Shown: positions 25,749 through 35,100 of the stretch, piece after piece
Layout: each line of letters begins with the position of its first letter
Numbering within the stretch: the stretch's first letter is position 1
Source of the DNA: Candidatus Gastranaerophilales bacterium
GTDB lineage: Bacteria > Cyanobacteriota > Vampirovibrionia > Gastranaerophilales > Gastranaerophilaceae
Length of the DNA stretch: 42,715 bases
NCBI GenBank assembly: GCA_944325525.1
Contig: CALVAK010000018.1
Span: 1 to 42,715, forward strand
Reading direction: 5' to 3'
Made by a program: the position numbers and the translations under genes
Notes under the pieces: model-generated
What the model was told of the DNA's origin: nothing
The model's database searches: none
What the model saw: only the letters and a program-made list of their open reading frames with translations

Positions 25749-25784
25749 AATATCCGGAGTATACCACCTCCGGATATTATTTTT
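25749..25784 (+). terminator. Intrinsic terminator after the DnaJ-like gene
   Basis: An 11-bp perfect stem AATATCCGGAG / CTCCGGATATT (25749-25759, 25768-25778) is followed by ATTTTT. It overlaps the last codons of the convergent rnhC gene. Confidence 0.88.
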
Positions 25785-26658
25785 CCAATTCATTAACAGT
25801 TTTAAAATGCATTTTTGCAACTTCTTTTAACTCTGTAAAAGAATATTTTTTTATAAAAAGATTACCCTCTTCAATAACTTTTTGAGAAGCACCTTTTGAA
25901 AAAGAGATCATATATTTATCTTCAAGATATTTAATTCTTTTAATAAATTCTGCTCTTGCTAAAACGGATGCAGCTGCAACAGCAATATCTTCTTCCGCTC
26001 TGACTCTTTGCTCAAGATTGATTGTTCTGCCCTTCTGCATTAAAGCATTTTTAATAAGATTTTCATCACCAAATTTATCAGCAAGAGCATATCGGCAAGG
26101 ACTTTTCTCCAAAATATTTTCTATTGCTCTGGCATGTCCCCAGGCTAAAAGCTTATTAAGATTATTAAACTTTAAATACAATTCGTTATATTTTAACGGA
26201 TTTATTACAATTACAGAGTTTACAGAAGAATTTTTTATAACATCTGCAAGCTTTAAGATTTTTTTATCATCAATTTTCTTACTGTCTTTTACACCTAAAT
26301 CTATATATTGTTTTTTAATAGTCTCATTTATCTGAACCCCGGCAATAACAAGTGGTCCGAAGAAATCTCCCTTGCCTGACTCGTCTGTTCCAATATATTT
26401 TTCGCTATTTATTTTAATCTCATTATATTTTTTTGCATTATAATTTTCTATCCCGACAATTTTATCAATTTTTCCGCAAATGTCAGAAATATCTTTACCC
26501 TGGACAAGAATTTTGCCGGATTTATAGTATGTCACCTGAAAAGAAGAAGTTTTTGCCCTCCATAGTGAATAATCAATGACATCAAAAGCTGCACCTGCCA
26601 ACTGCTCTTTTATTTTTTCTGCCTGTTCAGGCGAAATTTTATTAGAATATGTATTCAT
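25777..26658 (-). CDS. rnhC: Ribonuclease HIII
   Basis: A 293-residue type 2 RNase H that cleaves RNA in RNA-DNA hybrids. The N-terminal roughly 80 residues form the TBP-like substrate-binding domain typical of RNase HIII. The catalytic core starts with YIGTDESGKGDFFGPLV (Asp92, Glu93), with the GVKDSKK segment and a later Asp in ALADKFGDE. The GTDESGKGD motif separates it from RNase HII (usually GxDExGRG). ATG 26658 is chosen; the longer frame depends on a TTG at 26682. No ribosome site is present for either. It is divergent from the MBL hydrolase gene within 80 bp. Confidence 0.92.
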   Translation of the reverse strand: MNTYSNKISPEQAEKIKEQLAGAAFDVIDYSLWRAKTSSFQVTYYKSGKILVQGKDISDICGKIDKIVGIENYNAKKYNEIKINSEKYIGTDESGKGDFFGPLVIAGVQINETIKKQYIDLGVKDSKKIDDKKILKLADVIKNSSVNSVIVINPLKYNELYLKFNNLNKLLAWGHARAIENILEKSPCRYALADKFGDENLIKNALMQKGRTINLEQRVRAEEDIAVAAASVLARAEFIKRIKYLEDKYMISFSKGASQKVIEEGNLFIKKYSFTELKEVAKMHFKTVNELEK

Positions 26659-26735
26659 AATTTTAAAATAGCATAATATCAATATTTTATGAATATGTTA
26701 TACTAAACAAAATGAGAAAAGATAAAGAGGATTAT

Positions 26736-27365
26736 ATGAATTTAAAAACTTTCGTTACTGGCCCAATTCAAGTAAATACATATTTACTGACAGATGAAAA
26801 AACAAAAGAAGCTATCTTGATAGATGTAGGCGGTTCTTTTGAAGAAATAAAAAACTATATAGATAACAATAAATATAATTTAAAATTTGTCCTCAATACG
26901 CACGGACATTTTGACCATGTGCTGGGAGAAATTGAACTACAGGAAAAACATCCTGAAATTCCGGTATATATGAATAAGAATGATCTCGCACATTTATCAA
27001 GACTACCTGATGATATAAAAATGATGGGATACAACCGACAAACAGAAAAACTAAAACCAGATGCATTTATTGATGAAAACAGCTGCCTATACATCGGAGA
27101 AGAAAAAATAAAAATATTGTATACCCCAGGACACTCAAAAGGCAGTTTGAGCTATTATATTGATAATAAATTATTCTCTGGAGATGCACTGTTTCAACGC
27201 TCAATAGGAAGAACAGACCTTTTTGACGGAGATTACGATGAACTCATAACGTCAATAAGAACAAAACTATTAACACTGCCTGATGAAACAATTGTCTATC
27301 CAGGACATGGACCAAAAACCACAATCAGAGAAGAGAAAAAGTACAATCCATACCTAAACTTTTAA
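26736..27365 (+). CDS. MBL-fold metallo-hydrolase (glyoxalase II-like)
   Basis: A 209-residue metallo-beta-lactamase-fold hydrolase. The metal motif is THGHFDHV (His56, His58, Asp60, His61), with later ligands in YTPGHSKGS, FSGDALF and YPGHGP. The signature SIGRTDLFDGD is typical of the small GloB-like/YcbL group that hydrolyses thioesters such as S-lactoylglutathione; the natural substrate is unknown. An ATG at 26712 is in frame, but AGAGGA stands five nt before ATG 26736, so the latter is preferred. TATACT at 26699-26704 is a probable -10. Confidence 0.9.
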   Translation: MNLKTFVTGPIQVNTYLLTDEKTKEAILIDVGGSFEEIKNYIDNNKYNLKFVLNTHGHFDHVLGEIELQEKHPEIPVYMNKNDLAHLSRLPDDIKMMGYNRQTEKLKPDAFIDENSCLYIGEEKIKILYTPGHSKGSLSYYIDNKLFSGDALFQRSIGRTDLFDGDYDELITSIRTKLLTLPDETIVYPGHGPKTTIREEKKYNPYLNF

Positions 27366-27403
27366 AAACAAATATAAATTTATACAGAACACATAAACTG
27401 TAC

Positions 27404-27421
27404 ACCGCTTCAAATAGCGGT
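27404..27421. terminator. Small hairpin between convergent genes
   Basis: ACCGCT (27404-27409) pairs with AGCGGT (27416-27421) around a six-nt loop, between the stop codons of the MBL gene (plus) and the 35-residue gene (minus). T-rich sequence follows only on the plus side (TATTCTT), so termination strength is uncertain. Confidence 0.4.
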
Positions 27422-27528
27422 TATTCTTCAACTCTGATATATTCTTGTAGTGCTTTTACAACTTCATCTCTAAATCCCAATAAAAACACACCAAGATTTT
27501 CGGCAAGATTTTGATTTAATTCGTTCAT
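27421..27528 (-). CDS. Small 35-residue protein
   Basis: A short open frame with a good ribosome site: AAAGGA lies a few nt before the ATG. The product starts MNELNQNLAENLGVFLLGF, continues to KALQEYI and ends RVEE. It is predicted as one amphipathic helix with an acidic end, without Cys, signal peptide or a true membrane span. The codon usage looks like its neighbours, and a hairpin follows the stop. Function is unknown; small amphipathic proteins of this kind can be membrane-associated or subunit-like. It fills what would otherwise be a gap of about 400 bp between the MBL gene and the gene at 27771; the remaining 27529-27770 holds only promoter-like AT-rich sequence. Confidence 0.6.
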   Translation of the reverse strand: MNELNQNLAENLGVFLLGFRDEVVKALQEYIRVEE

Positions 27529-27770
27529 ATCTATCCTTTATTTATCTTATATTATGAGTAACGGCATTTATTGTATAAACTTTAGGAGAATGTCTAAATA
27601 TTTTTTCTTTCTTAACAAAAATTTATAAAATCACTCCTATAAAAAGAGTATTTAATTCAAATAAAAATTTAAACTTTTTATATTATTTACACCAAAAGAA
27701 TGATATTTAAAACAACTAAATATGATAACCTAGATGTACAAAGAAAAGGGTTAAAAGAGAAAGGGTGACT

Positions 27771-28235
27771 ATGCAGATAGGAAAAATAAGTTTACATACA
27801 ACAAAAGCTGTACAGCAAAATGCAGAAAAAAATACAACAGCAAGTAACAAATTGAGCACAAATCCATTTGGGGTAAGTTTCAAAGGCAATGTTATTCAGG
27901 CAGACGTTTTTGAAAGTGCAAGAAAAAATCTTAACGGCAAGAACCTCGCAGAAAGAGGAAAATTGTTTGCCAGTGCCGTTGTAAGCGGTATTAACAGCTT
28001 TAATGAAGCTTTTAAATCAAGAATGAATTCAGTTGTATCTTTTGGCAAAAAAATAACAACAAATGTATTTGATACTATAGAAAGAATAGGTAATACTGAA
28101 ATAAGCTTTGATATGACCGGATTAAAAAATAAATTATTCCCGGATAGACAATACAGTATAAAAAATTTAACCACAAAATCAGTAGATGAATTAAAAACAT
28201 TATGGTCGGGATTAGCAGCTACCGGTGCAGTATAG
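27771..28235 (+). CDS. Lineage-type small protein with NPFGVSFKGN motif
   Basis: A 154-residue protein of no family I can name. After a Lys/Thr/Asn-rich N-terminus comes NPFGVSFKGNVIQADVFE (about residues 31-48), a short motif I associate with gut Gastranaerophilales-type proteins (recollection, not verified). The remaining part is helical (residues 50-110), then FPDRQYSIKNLTTKSVDELK and a final small Gly/Ala-rich tail. The upstream in-frame GTG (27765) overlaps the AAAGGG ribosome site, so ATG 27771 with five-nt spacing is the better start. The next gene follows after 24 nt and is probably co-transcribed. Confidence 0.72.
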   Translation: MQIGKISLHTTKAVQQNAEKNTTASNKLSTNPFGVSFKGNVIQADVFESARKNLNGKNLAERGKLFASAVVSGINSFNEAFKSRMNSVVSFGKKITTNVFDTIERIGNTEISFDMTGLKNKLFPDRQYSIKNLTTKSVDELKTLWSGLAATGAV

Positions 28236-28259
28236 AATTATAAAAAAGGGGAGAAGTAA

Positions 28260-28631
28260 ATGATGGATAACAACAAAAAAATTAAAAATATAATTCAAGC
28301 ATTGGGAGAACATAAAGACAGCGAAGCTGCTATAGAGTTATTAACAGAGTTGGGAACAAACTCACCTGACGATGAAATAAGAGAATTAACCGCTCAAACA
28401 TTAATAAGGAAAAACACTCATGAATCACTGAGAGTTGTATTAATATCAAAAGGAAAAGGTATTAATGACCTAAGTGCAAGAGTTGCAATGGCTTCAATAA
28501 ACGAACTTTTAGCATTAAAAGATAAAACTGAAGCAATAAAAATTCTTGATGACACTATTAAAATGCACTCTGAAGAAGATGTAAGAAACACAGCACGCTC
28601 GGTAAGAGCATTAATGACCTTTTCATCATAA
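28260..28631 (+). CDS. Small HEAT-repeat-like helical protein
   Basis: A 123-residue all-helical protein. Repeats of about 35 residues, each with two helices, can be seen: IIQALGEHKDSEAAIELLTELG, DDEIRELTAQTLIRK, LSARVAMASINELLALKDK, and EDVRNTARSVRALMTF. This is the spacing of HEAT/armadillo-type repeats (phycobilisome-lyase-like HEAT proteins are common in cyanobacteria). It probably serves as a protein-binding adaptor, with no catalytic residues evident. AAGGGGAG precedes the ATG; a second ATG follows directly. It is paired with the NPFGVSFKG gene 24 nt upstream and ends before a strong terminator. Confidence 0.7.
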   Translation: MMDNNKKIKNIIQALGEHKDSEAAIELLTELGTNSPDDEIRELTAQTLIRKNTHESLRVVLISKGKGINDLSARVAMASINELLALKDKTEAIKILDDTIKMHSEEDVRNTARSVRALMTFSS

Positions 28632-28660
28632 ATAATATAATAAGAAGGGATTTTCATATA

Positions 28661-28685
28661 AAAGCCTCCGATTTTCGGAGGCTTT
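28661..28685. terminator. Bidirectional intrinsic terminator
   Basis: An 11-bp perfect stem AAAGCCTCCGA / TCGGAGGCTTT with a TTT loop lies between the convergent HEAT-like gene and the membrane-protein gene. T-rich sequence follows on the minus strand (TTTTATAT). Confidence 0.85.
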
Positions 28686-28718
28686 AAAGTATTAAAAAAC
28701 TTTCTTTATAATTTTTTT

Positions 28719-29225
28719 TTAAATTATCTTAAAAGCAATTAACTCCAGAACTTTCTTTGTACACGGAAAAACAGATAATTTAACCGCAGCTTGAGAAAGG
28801 AATGCACCTTGTTTTGTATTTGTTATTGTCGAAACAAAAGCCAAATACGTAGGTACAGAAAGATATAAAATTAAAAAAAGAACTAGAAAAGCCGGAATAT
28901 ATTTAACAGCCTTAACCTTGTTATCTTTTAAATTAATAATAAAAAATATTAAATAATTAAATGCTATAAGTCCCATATATGCAAATATGTACAGAAGACA
29001 ATAACCTACAAAAAGAATATCCTTTAAATATTCATAATGTTTAAATGAAGCCGAAAAACAAAAAAATGCAATAACGGGTAATATAATAACTGCAGAAGCT
29101 ATTGAAAATAATAATTTTTTCATATTCATTCTACTTTTAAACAAAAAACAATGCAAAATAATAAATGGTATAAAAGCAATAGATATATAAAACAAATTTG
29201 ACAATATTAAATATGAATTTTTCAT
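28719..29225 (-). CDS. Polytopic membrane protein of unknown function
   Basis: A 168-residue protein dominated by hydrophobic segments: about residues 5-27, 36-60, 68-95 and 108-135, giving about four membrane spans. The C-terminal region (TNTKQGAFLSQAAVKL) is more polar and holds one Cys. No motif allows a function call. The start is placed at ATG 29225, because AAAAGGGG stands a few nt upstream; the longer frame would use a TTG. It is followed by the bidirectional terminator at 28661. The trpBA genes lie upstream, with about 50 bp between. Confidence 0.7.
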   Translation of the reverse strand: MKNSYLILSNLFYISIAFIPFIILHCFLFKSRMNMKKLLFSIASAVIILPVIAFFCFSASFKHYEYLKDILFVGYCLLYIFAYMGLIAFNYLIFFIINLKDNKVKAVKYIPAFLVLFLILYLSVPTYLAFVSTITNTKQGAFLSQAAVKLSVFPCTKKVLELIAFKII

Positions 29226-29277
29226 TTTTCCCCTTTTAAACAATATCTAATTATTAAACAACAATCTATAAAACAAA

Positions 29278-30048
29278 CTAACTTATGGCTTTTTTCATTT
29301 TTTGTACATAATCATATACATATTCAGGTGAATCCTTACCATATTTTTCAACAATTTTAACTATCGAACTTCCAACAATTACACCGTCAGCAATTTGAGA
29401 AAAATATTTAGCCTGTTCGGGAGTATTAATACCAAAGCCAATAGCCACAGGAATTTGAGTCACCTCTTTAACAAGTTTTACAATTGATTCCACTTCCGTT
29501 ATTATTTCGTTTCCGACTTTTGTCGTTCCCCTGGATAAAACAATATAAACAAAACCTTCAGCGTCCATTGCAATAGTTCTTATTCTTGAAACAGATGTTG
29601 GAGCAATCAATGAAATAATATCTATATTATATTTATCAGTATATTGTTGAATTTCCTTTTTTTCTTCAAAAGGTAAATCAGGAATTATAATTCCACCAAC
29701 ATTTGTATTATTGCAGTCTTTAAAAAAAGCTTCATAACCGTAATTAAAGACAGGATTAATATATGTATGAAAAACAACAGGAATATCAGTTTTTGTTCTT
29801 ACAGATTTAAGTGTTTCAAAAATATTTTCAATATGTGTAGCGGATATCAATGCTCTTATATTTGAGTTTTGAATAACACTACCTTCAGCAATGGGGTCAG
29901 AAAACGGTATTCCTATCTGAATCAAATCAGCACCGGCTTCAGCCATTGCAATTATACATTCTTTTGTTGTTTTTAAATCCGGATCACCAGCCGTTAAAAA
30001 GCCTATAAACGCTTTACCGTTCTTGAATGCACTTTTTATATTACTCAT
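29278..30048 (-). CDS. trpA: Tryptophan synthase alpha subunit
   Basis: A 256-residue TIM-barrel enzyme that cleaves indole-3-glycerol phosphate. Family landmarks: [32 protein letters not shown] (containing the catalytic Glu/Asp pair), [30 protein letters not shown] (the GxTG-type loop is altered to RGTTK), and IPVAIGFGI, then [11 protein letters not shown]. It overlaps trpB by eight nt (ATG inside the trpB end), consistent with coupled synthesis of the alpha2beta2 complex. No other trp genes are in the window. Confidence 0.96.
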   Translation of the reverse strand: MSNIKSAFKNGKAFIGFLTAGDPDLKTTKECIIAMAEAGADLIQIGIPFSDPIAEGSVIQNSNIRALISATHIENIFETLKSVRTKTDIPVVFHTYINPVFNYGYEAFFKDCNNTNVGGIIIPDLPFEEKKEIQQYTDKYNIDIISLIAPTSVSRIRTIAMDAEGFVYIVLSRGTTKVGNEIITEVESIVKLVKEVTQIPVAIGFGINTPEQAKYFSQIADGVIVGSSIVKIVEKYGKDSPEYVYDYVQKMKKAIS

Positions 30049-31225
30049 TTATTATCCTTCCTCTATACTTAGCTATTAATGCAGCATCTTTATCCCCTCT
30101 GCCTGATAAACATATAATTACAATTTTATCCTTATCCATTTCAGGTACGATTTTAAGTGCATGTGCTATTGCGTGTGCACTTTCAATTGCCGGAATAATT
30201 CCTTCTGTACGAGACAAATATTCAAAAGCATTTACTGCTTCATCATCAGTTACAGCAACATATTCTGCTCTTCCGGTCTGGTGAAGGTAAGCATGTTCAG
30301 GACCGATACCCGGATAATCTAAACCAGCTGAAATTGAATAAACAGGCGAAATCTGACCGTATTTATCCTGACAGAAAATAGACTTCATACCGTGAAAAAT
30401 ACCTGGTTTTCCTTTTGTCACAGTCGCAGCATGCTTATCCGTATCAATACCTAGTCCCGCCGCTTCACAACCGATTAGACGGACATCATTATCATTTATA
30501 AAATTATAAAAAGCCCCCATTGCGTTACTTCCACCGCCGACACAAGCCATTACCACATCCGGAAGTCTGTTTTCAAGTTCAAGAATTTGTGCTCTAGCTT
30601 CTTTACTTATAACACTCTGGAAATCTCTAACTATTGTCGGAAAAGGATGAGGTCCCATAACGGAACCTAATACATAAAAAGTATCATCAGTTCTTAATGC
30701 CCATTCTCTCATTGCTTCATTAACCGCATCTTTTAATGTCTGGGTACCTGTCATAACAGTATGAACTTTTGCTCCGAGCAGCTCCATTCTATATACATTC
30801 AATGATTGGCGGATAGTATCTTCCCTACCCATAAAAATCTCGCATTCAAGACCGAGAAGTGCAGCTGCAGTAGCTGTTGCAACGCCATGCTGTCCGGCTC
30901 CCGTTTCAGCTATGACTCTTTTTTTACCCATGTACTTTGCCATTAGAGCCTGTCCCAAAACATTATTGATTTTATGTGAACCTGTATGATTTAAATCCTC
31001 TCTTTTTAAATAAATTTTTGCTCCACCTAAATCTTCAGTCATATTTTTTGCATAATACAAAAGAGAAGGTCTGCCGGCATAATTTCTTAGTAAGTCATTT
31101 AAATCTTGATTAAATTTCTCATCATTTTTCAGCTGTTCATAAGTTTTTTCCAGATTTATAATTTCTGTCATTAATATTTCAGGAACATATTGACCGCCAA
31201 ATTGTCCGAATTTTGTTTTATTCAT
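30041..31225 (-). CDS. trpB: Tryptophan synthase beta subunit
   Basis: A 394-residue PLP enzyme condensing indole and serine. The PLP lysine is in [14 protein letters not shown] (Lys85). Other marks are [14 protein letters not shown] at the N-terminus, [12 protein letters not shown], the PLP-phosphate loop [12 protein letters not shown], and [16 protein letters not shown]. The length is normal for the TrpB1 type that pairs with TrpA. AAAAGGAT lies five nt before the ATG. About 70 bp upstream is a probable -10 TATAAT. No leader peptide or T-box was found before it. Confidence 0.97.
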   Translation of the reverse strand: MNKTKFGQFGGQYVPEILMTEIINLEKTYEQLKNDEKFNQDLNDLLRNYAGRPSLLYYAKNMTEDLGGAKIYLKREDLNHTGSHKINNVLGQALMAKYMGKKRVIAETGAGQHGVATATAAALLGLECEIFMGREDTIRQSLNVYRMELLGAKVHTVMTGTQTLKDAVNEAMREWALRTDDTFYVLGSVMGPHPFPTIVRDFQSVISKEARAQILELENRLPDVVMACVGGGSNAMGAFYNFINDNDVRLIGCEAAGLGIDTDKHAATVTKGKPGIFHGMKSIFCQDKYGQISPVYSISAGLDYPGIGPEHAYLHQTGRAEYVAVTDDEAVNAFEYLSRTEGIIPAIESAHAIAHALKIVPEMDKDKIVIICLSGRGDKDAALIAKYRGRIINE

Positions 31226-31707
31226 TTTTATATCCTTTTACTATTTTGTTATTTTAATAATTTCTCGGTTATTATAATACCTGTTATTGATTCATCCATT
31301 TTTTATTTTTTAGTTATTTTGGGGATTAACCCCAAATAAAAATCTTAACGGCAGCATTGAAGTTCTTGATATAAACCGAAATTAAATTTATTATATAATA
31401 TTTAACAATAGACATAATCTTTTTTATATTCACTTTTACAAAACAACATTGCTTCTTAATGTTTTTATTCAACTTTTCTATCTGTTTTATCAAAATTGAA
31501 ACAAAAACCGGGCATATTTGATTTTTTAGAGATACAATTTCATTTCTTATATATAGTTTTTTTATTGAACATCCAAACATAAAAGTTTATCTTTCTTTTC
31601 ACAACAAGGCAAAACAATTTATGATTTTTGAATACAACAAAAATCACAATCCTATGTCAACAAATCGTAAAAAAAGAGCGATATTAATTATAAATAATTA
31701 TTTAAAA
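31226..31707. other. AT-rich gap upstream of trpB
   Basis: This stretch holds the trpB promoter side and a 7-bp hairpin TTTGGGG / CCCCAAA (31318-31324 with 31330-31336, loop ATTAA) that may terminate transcripts arriving on the minus strand. An 84-codon minus frame (31326-31580) exists but has no ribosome site and a composition (Ile, Lys, Asn, Tyr) expected of random AT-rich DNA. I see no RNA gene. Confidence 0.5.
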
Positions 31708-31839
31708 TTAAAATCTATCATAACGATTGTCAACTTTTACAGGACACCAAGCCCAAGTTTTATTTTCGAAAGAAAACCATGAAGCAAAAAGGTCAAAAAT
31801 AACTTCTGCAAAATTAAAAATATTAAACTTCATATTCAT
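31708..31839 (-). CDS. Small 43-residue protein
   Basis: An overlooked short gene in a long gap. AAAAGGGG stands ten nt before the ATG at 31839; a second ATG is two codons on. The product has a Phe-rich N-terminal half (MNMKFNIFNFAEVIFDLFAS) and then WFSFENKTWAWCP and VKVDNRYDRF. It has three Trp and one Cys, an unusual composition for chance translation of AT-rich DNA. It could form a short amphipathic or membrane-associated helix followed by a folded tip. The function is unknown. A longer plus-strand frame lies antisense to it but lacks a ribosome site and is rejected. Confidence 0.55.
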   Translation of the reverse strand: MNMKFNIFNFAEVIFDLFASWFSFENKTWAWCPVKVDNRYDRF

Positions 31840-32100
31840 AATTTCAATTCCCCTTTTCACTTTTAAAATATTGCTTTGTTATTTTAACTCGATTTTCAAA
31901 ATTTGGCTAGTGTTAACTTTACAATTTTTAAAATTTTAATAAAAAAGAGATTCAGAATAATTAGCGATGAACACCAGTCAACATTCATAATTTTTTCCAA
32001 GATGGAAATAAATAAAAGTTTGTTTTTTAAGTATATTTGAAGTACATTTTATATGTACAATAAAGTACTTAAGATAAGCAATATAAAATTACGAGGAAAA
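31840..32100. other. AT-rich region between the small gene and nifJ
   Basis: No gene is visible. The right part must hold the nifJ promoter, but I see no convincing -35/-10 pair. A ribosome-site-like GAGG at 32093-32096 belongs to nifJ. Confidence 0.4.
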
Positions 32101-35100
32101 ATGGAGGTAGTAGGAAACATGCCTAAAAACACAATTACAGTTGACGGTAACTACGCAGCTGCACATATTGCATATGCACTAAGCGAAGTTTCGGCGATTT
32201 ACCCGATTACTCCGTCATCCACAATGGGAGAATGGATTGATGAGTGGGCTTCACAACACAAAAAAAACATATGGGGAAAAGAAGTAAGAGTTGCAGAAAT
32301 GCAATCTGAAGCAGGTGCAGCCGGTGCGGTTCACGGCTCATTAGCTGCAGGTGCTTTAACTTCAACATATACAGCGTCACAGGGCTTATTGTTAATGATA
32401 CCTGTTATGCACAAAATTGCCGGAGAAATGCTGCCGTCAGTTATACACGTTGCAGCAAGAGCAATTGCAGCACAATCATTATCTATATTCGGTGATCACA
32501 GTGACGTTATGGGCTGCAGAAACACAGGATATGCTATGTTAGCAGCAAATTCAGTACAGGAAGAAATGGATTTGGCACTTGTTGCACATCTTGCAACATA
32601 CAAGGCAAAAGTTCCTTTCCTTCAATTCTTTGACGGATTCAGAACGTCTCACGAAGTACACAAAATAGAAGAAATATCTTATGAAGATATTGCAAAATTA
32701 GTTGAACCTAAATATATAGAAGAATTCAAAAAGAGAGCATTAAGACCGGAAGCTCCTGTTTGTAAGGTCGGTGCACAAAATACTGATGTTTACTTCCAGG
32801 GCAGAGAAACTGTAAATAAATACTATGATGCAGTACCTGATATTGTTCAGGAATATATGGACAAAGTTGCTGCCGTAACTGGAAGACAGTATCATCCGTT
32901 TGATTATGCAGGTGCTCCTGATGCTACTGACATAATTGTAGCAATGGGTTCTGGATGCGAAACAATAGAAGAAACGATTGAATACTTAAATGAAAAACGT
33001 AATACTAAATACGGTCTTATCAAAGTAAGATTATACAGACCTTTTGACGTAAAACGCTTTAACGAAGTATTACCCAAAACAGTTAAACGTATTACTGTTT
33101 TAGACAGAACAAAAGAACCTGGTTCAATCGGTGAACCATTATACCTGGATGTAGTTGCAGCATTAGAAGGTAAAGACGTAAGAATTATAGGCGGACGCTA
33201 CGGCTTATCGTCAAAAGAATTTACTCCTTCTATGGTATTAGCTGTATATAAACATGCTGAAAATAACGGATTTCACGGATTCACAGTAGGCATTGAAGAT
33301 GATGTAACAAATAAGTCACTAAAAGTTACAGAACACATTGTAACAGAACCTGAAGGAACAACAAATTGTATGTTCTGGGGCTTAGGTTCAGACGGTACTG
33401 TAGGTGCTAATAAAAACTCAATCAAAATTATAGGACAATATACAGAAAAAGATGCACAGGCATATTTCGCCTATGACTCTAAAAAATCATTCGGAGTAAC
33501 TGTATCTCACTTAAGATTTGGAGATAAACCAATTAAATCAACATATCTTATCACAGCACCGGATTTTGTATCTTGTTCAACACATGCATATATCGGCAGA
33601 TATGATATGTTAAAAGGAATAAAAGAAGGCGGTACATTCCTTTTAAACAGTCCATGGTCAAGAGAAGAAGCCTTCTCACACCTGACAAAAGATATGCAAA
33701 AAACAATTATTGATAAGAAAATCAAATTCTACAACGTAGATGCAGAAGCTCTCATCGAAAAACAGCCCGGATTAAGAGGAAAAGGTGCAAACACAGTTAT
33801 GATGGTTGCTTACTTCAAAGTTTCAGGAATAATTCCTTTTGAACAGGCTTTAGAAGGTATGAGAGAAATGACAAAGAAAACCTTTAAGAAAAAAGGTGAT
33901 GATGTTGTTAATATGAATTTAGCGTTAATTGATGCAGCTGTAGATGCATGCCAGGAAGTTATAATTCCCTCATCACTTGATGGCGTTTGTGCAGCTGAAG
34001 ACGTTAAATTAATACCGGATAATGCAGATGATTTTGCAAAGAAAATCATTGAACCTTCAATGAGACAAAAAGGAGATGATATTCCGGTATCAGCAATGTC
34101 TATTGATGGTGTTATACCTACTGGAACAGCTTGTCTTGAAAAAAGAGGTATTGCACCAAGAGTTCCTCATTGGAATTCAGAAAACTGTATACAATGCGGA
34201 ATATGTGCATCGGCCTGCCCTCATGCAGCAATCAGAACAAAATTAATTGAAGCAAAAGATCTTAAAGCTGCACCAGAAACATTCAATACAGTTCCGGCAA
34301 AACCGGCACTTGCAGATGAACACTTTAAGGTTCAGGTATATTGTAAAGATTGTACAGGCTGCGGTGTATGTATTGACCAGTGTCCTGCAAATAAAAATCC
34401 GGAAAAACAGGCATTAACCTGGTCTACAATAGAAAAAGAAGAAGCCGCATGTGAAGTTGTTAATGAAAAATTCTTTGATGAACTTCCGGACAATGTAATG
34501 GGTAGAAACACTATTAAGACAATAAAAGGAGCAATGCTCAGAAAACCGTTATTTGAATTTTCAGGAGCATGTGCCGGCTGCGGTGAAACGCCTTATGTTA
34601 AATTAGTTTCACAATTATTTGGAGAAAATGCTATTGTAGCTAATGCAACAGGTTGTTCATCAATATACTCAGGCACATTCCCGACAATTCCATATACAAA
34701 AACGAAGGAAGGAAGAGGACCCGCTTGGGCTAATTCTTTATTCGAAGATAATGCTGAATTTGGTTTCGGTATGAGACTTGCTGTTGATCAGAACAGAGAT
34801 ACATTAAAAACATACTGTGAAAAAGTTTTAAATAATGATAAAACTCCTTCTGATTTAAAAGAAGCATTAACTGAAGCGTTATCATACTGGGATAATTCAA
34901 AAACAGAAGAAGCGATTGCCGCTCAAAACAAGGCAAAAGATGTCCTTAAAAAATATGCTGATGCAGCTTGTCCTGACCTTGCAAAAGTAAGAGAACTTCA
35001 AGATTACTTTACAGACAAATCCGTTTGGATTATAGGCGGAGATGGATGGGCAAATGATATAGGCTACGGCGGTATTGACCATGTATTAGCACAAAATCAG

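Noticed and set aside
31326..31580. 84-codon minus-strand open frame before trpB
   Set aside because: No ribosome site, Ile/Lys/Asn-rich composition expected from AT-rich DNA, and its end runs into a hairpin.
31727..31939. 70-codon plus-strand open frame before nifJ
   Set aside because: Antisense to a better small gene with a ribosome site, no ribosome site of its own, and the last 40 residues are low-complexity hydrophobic.
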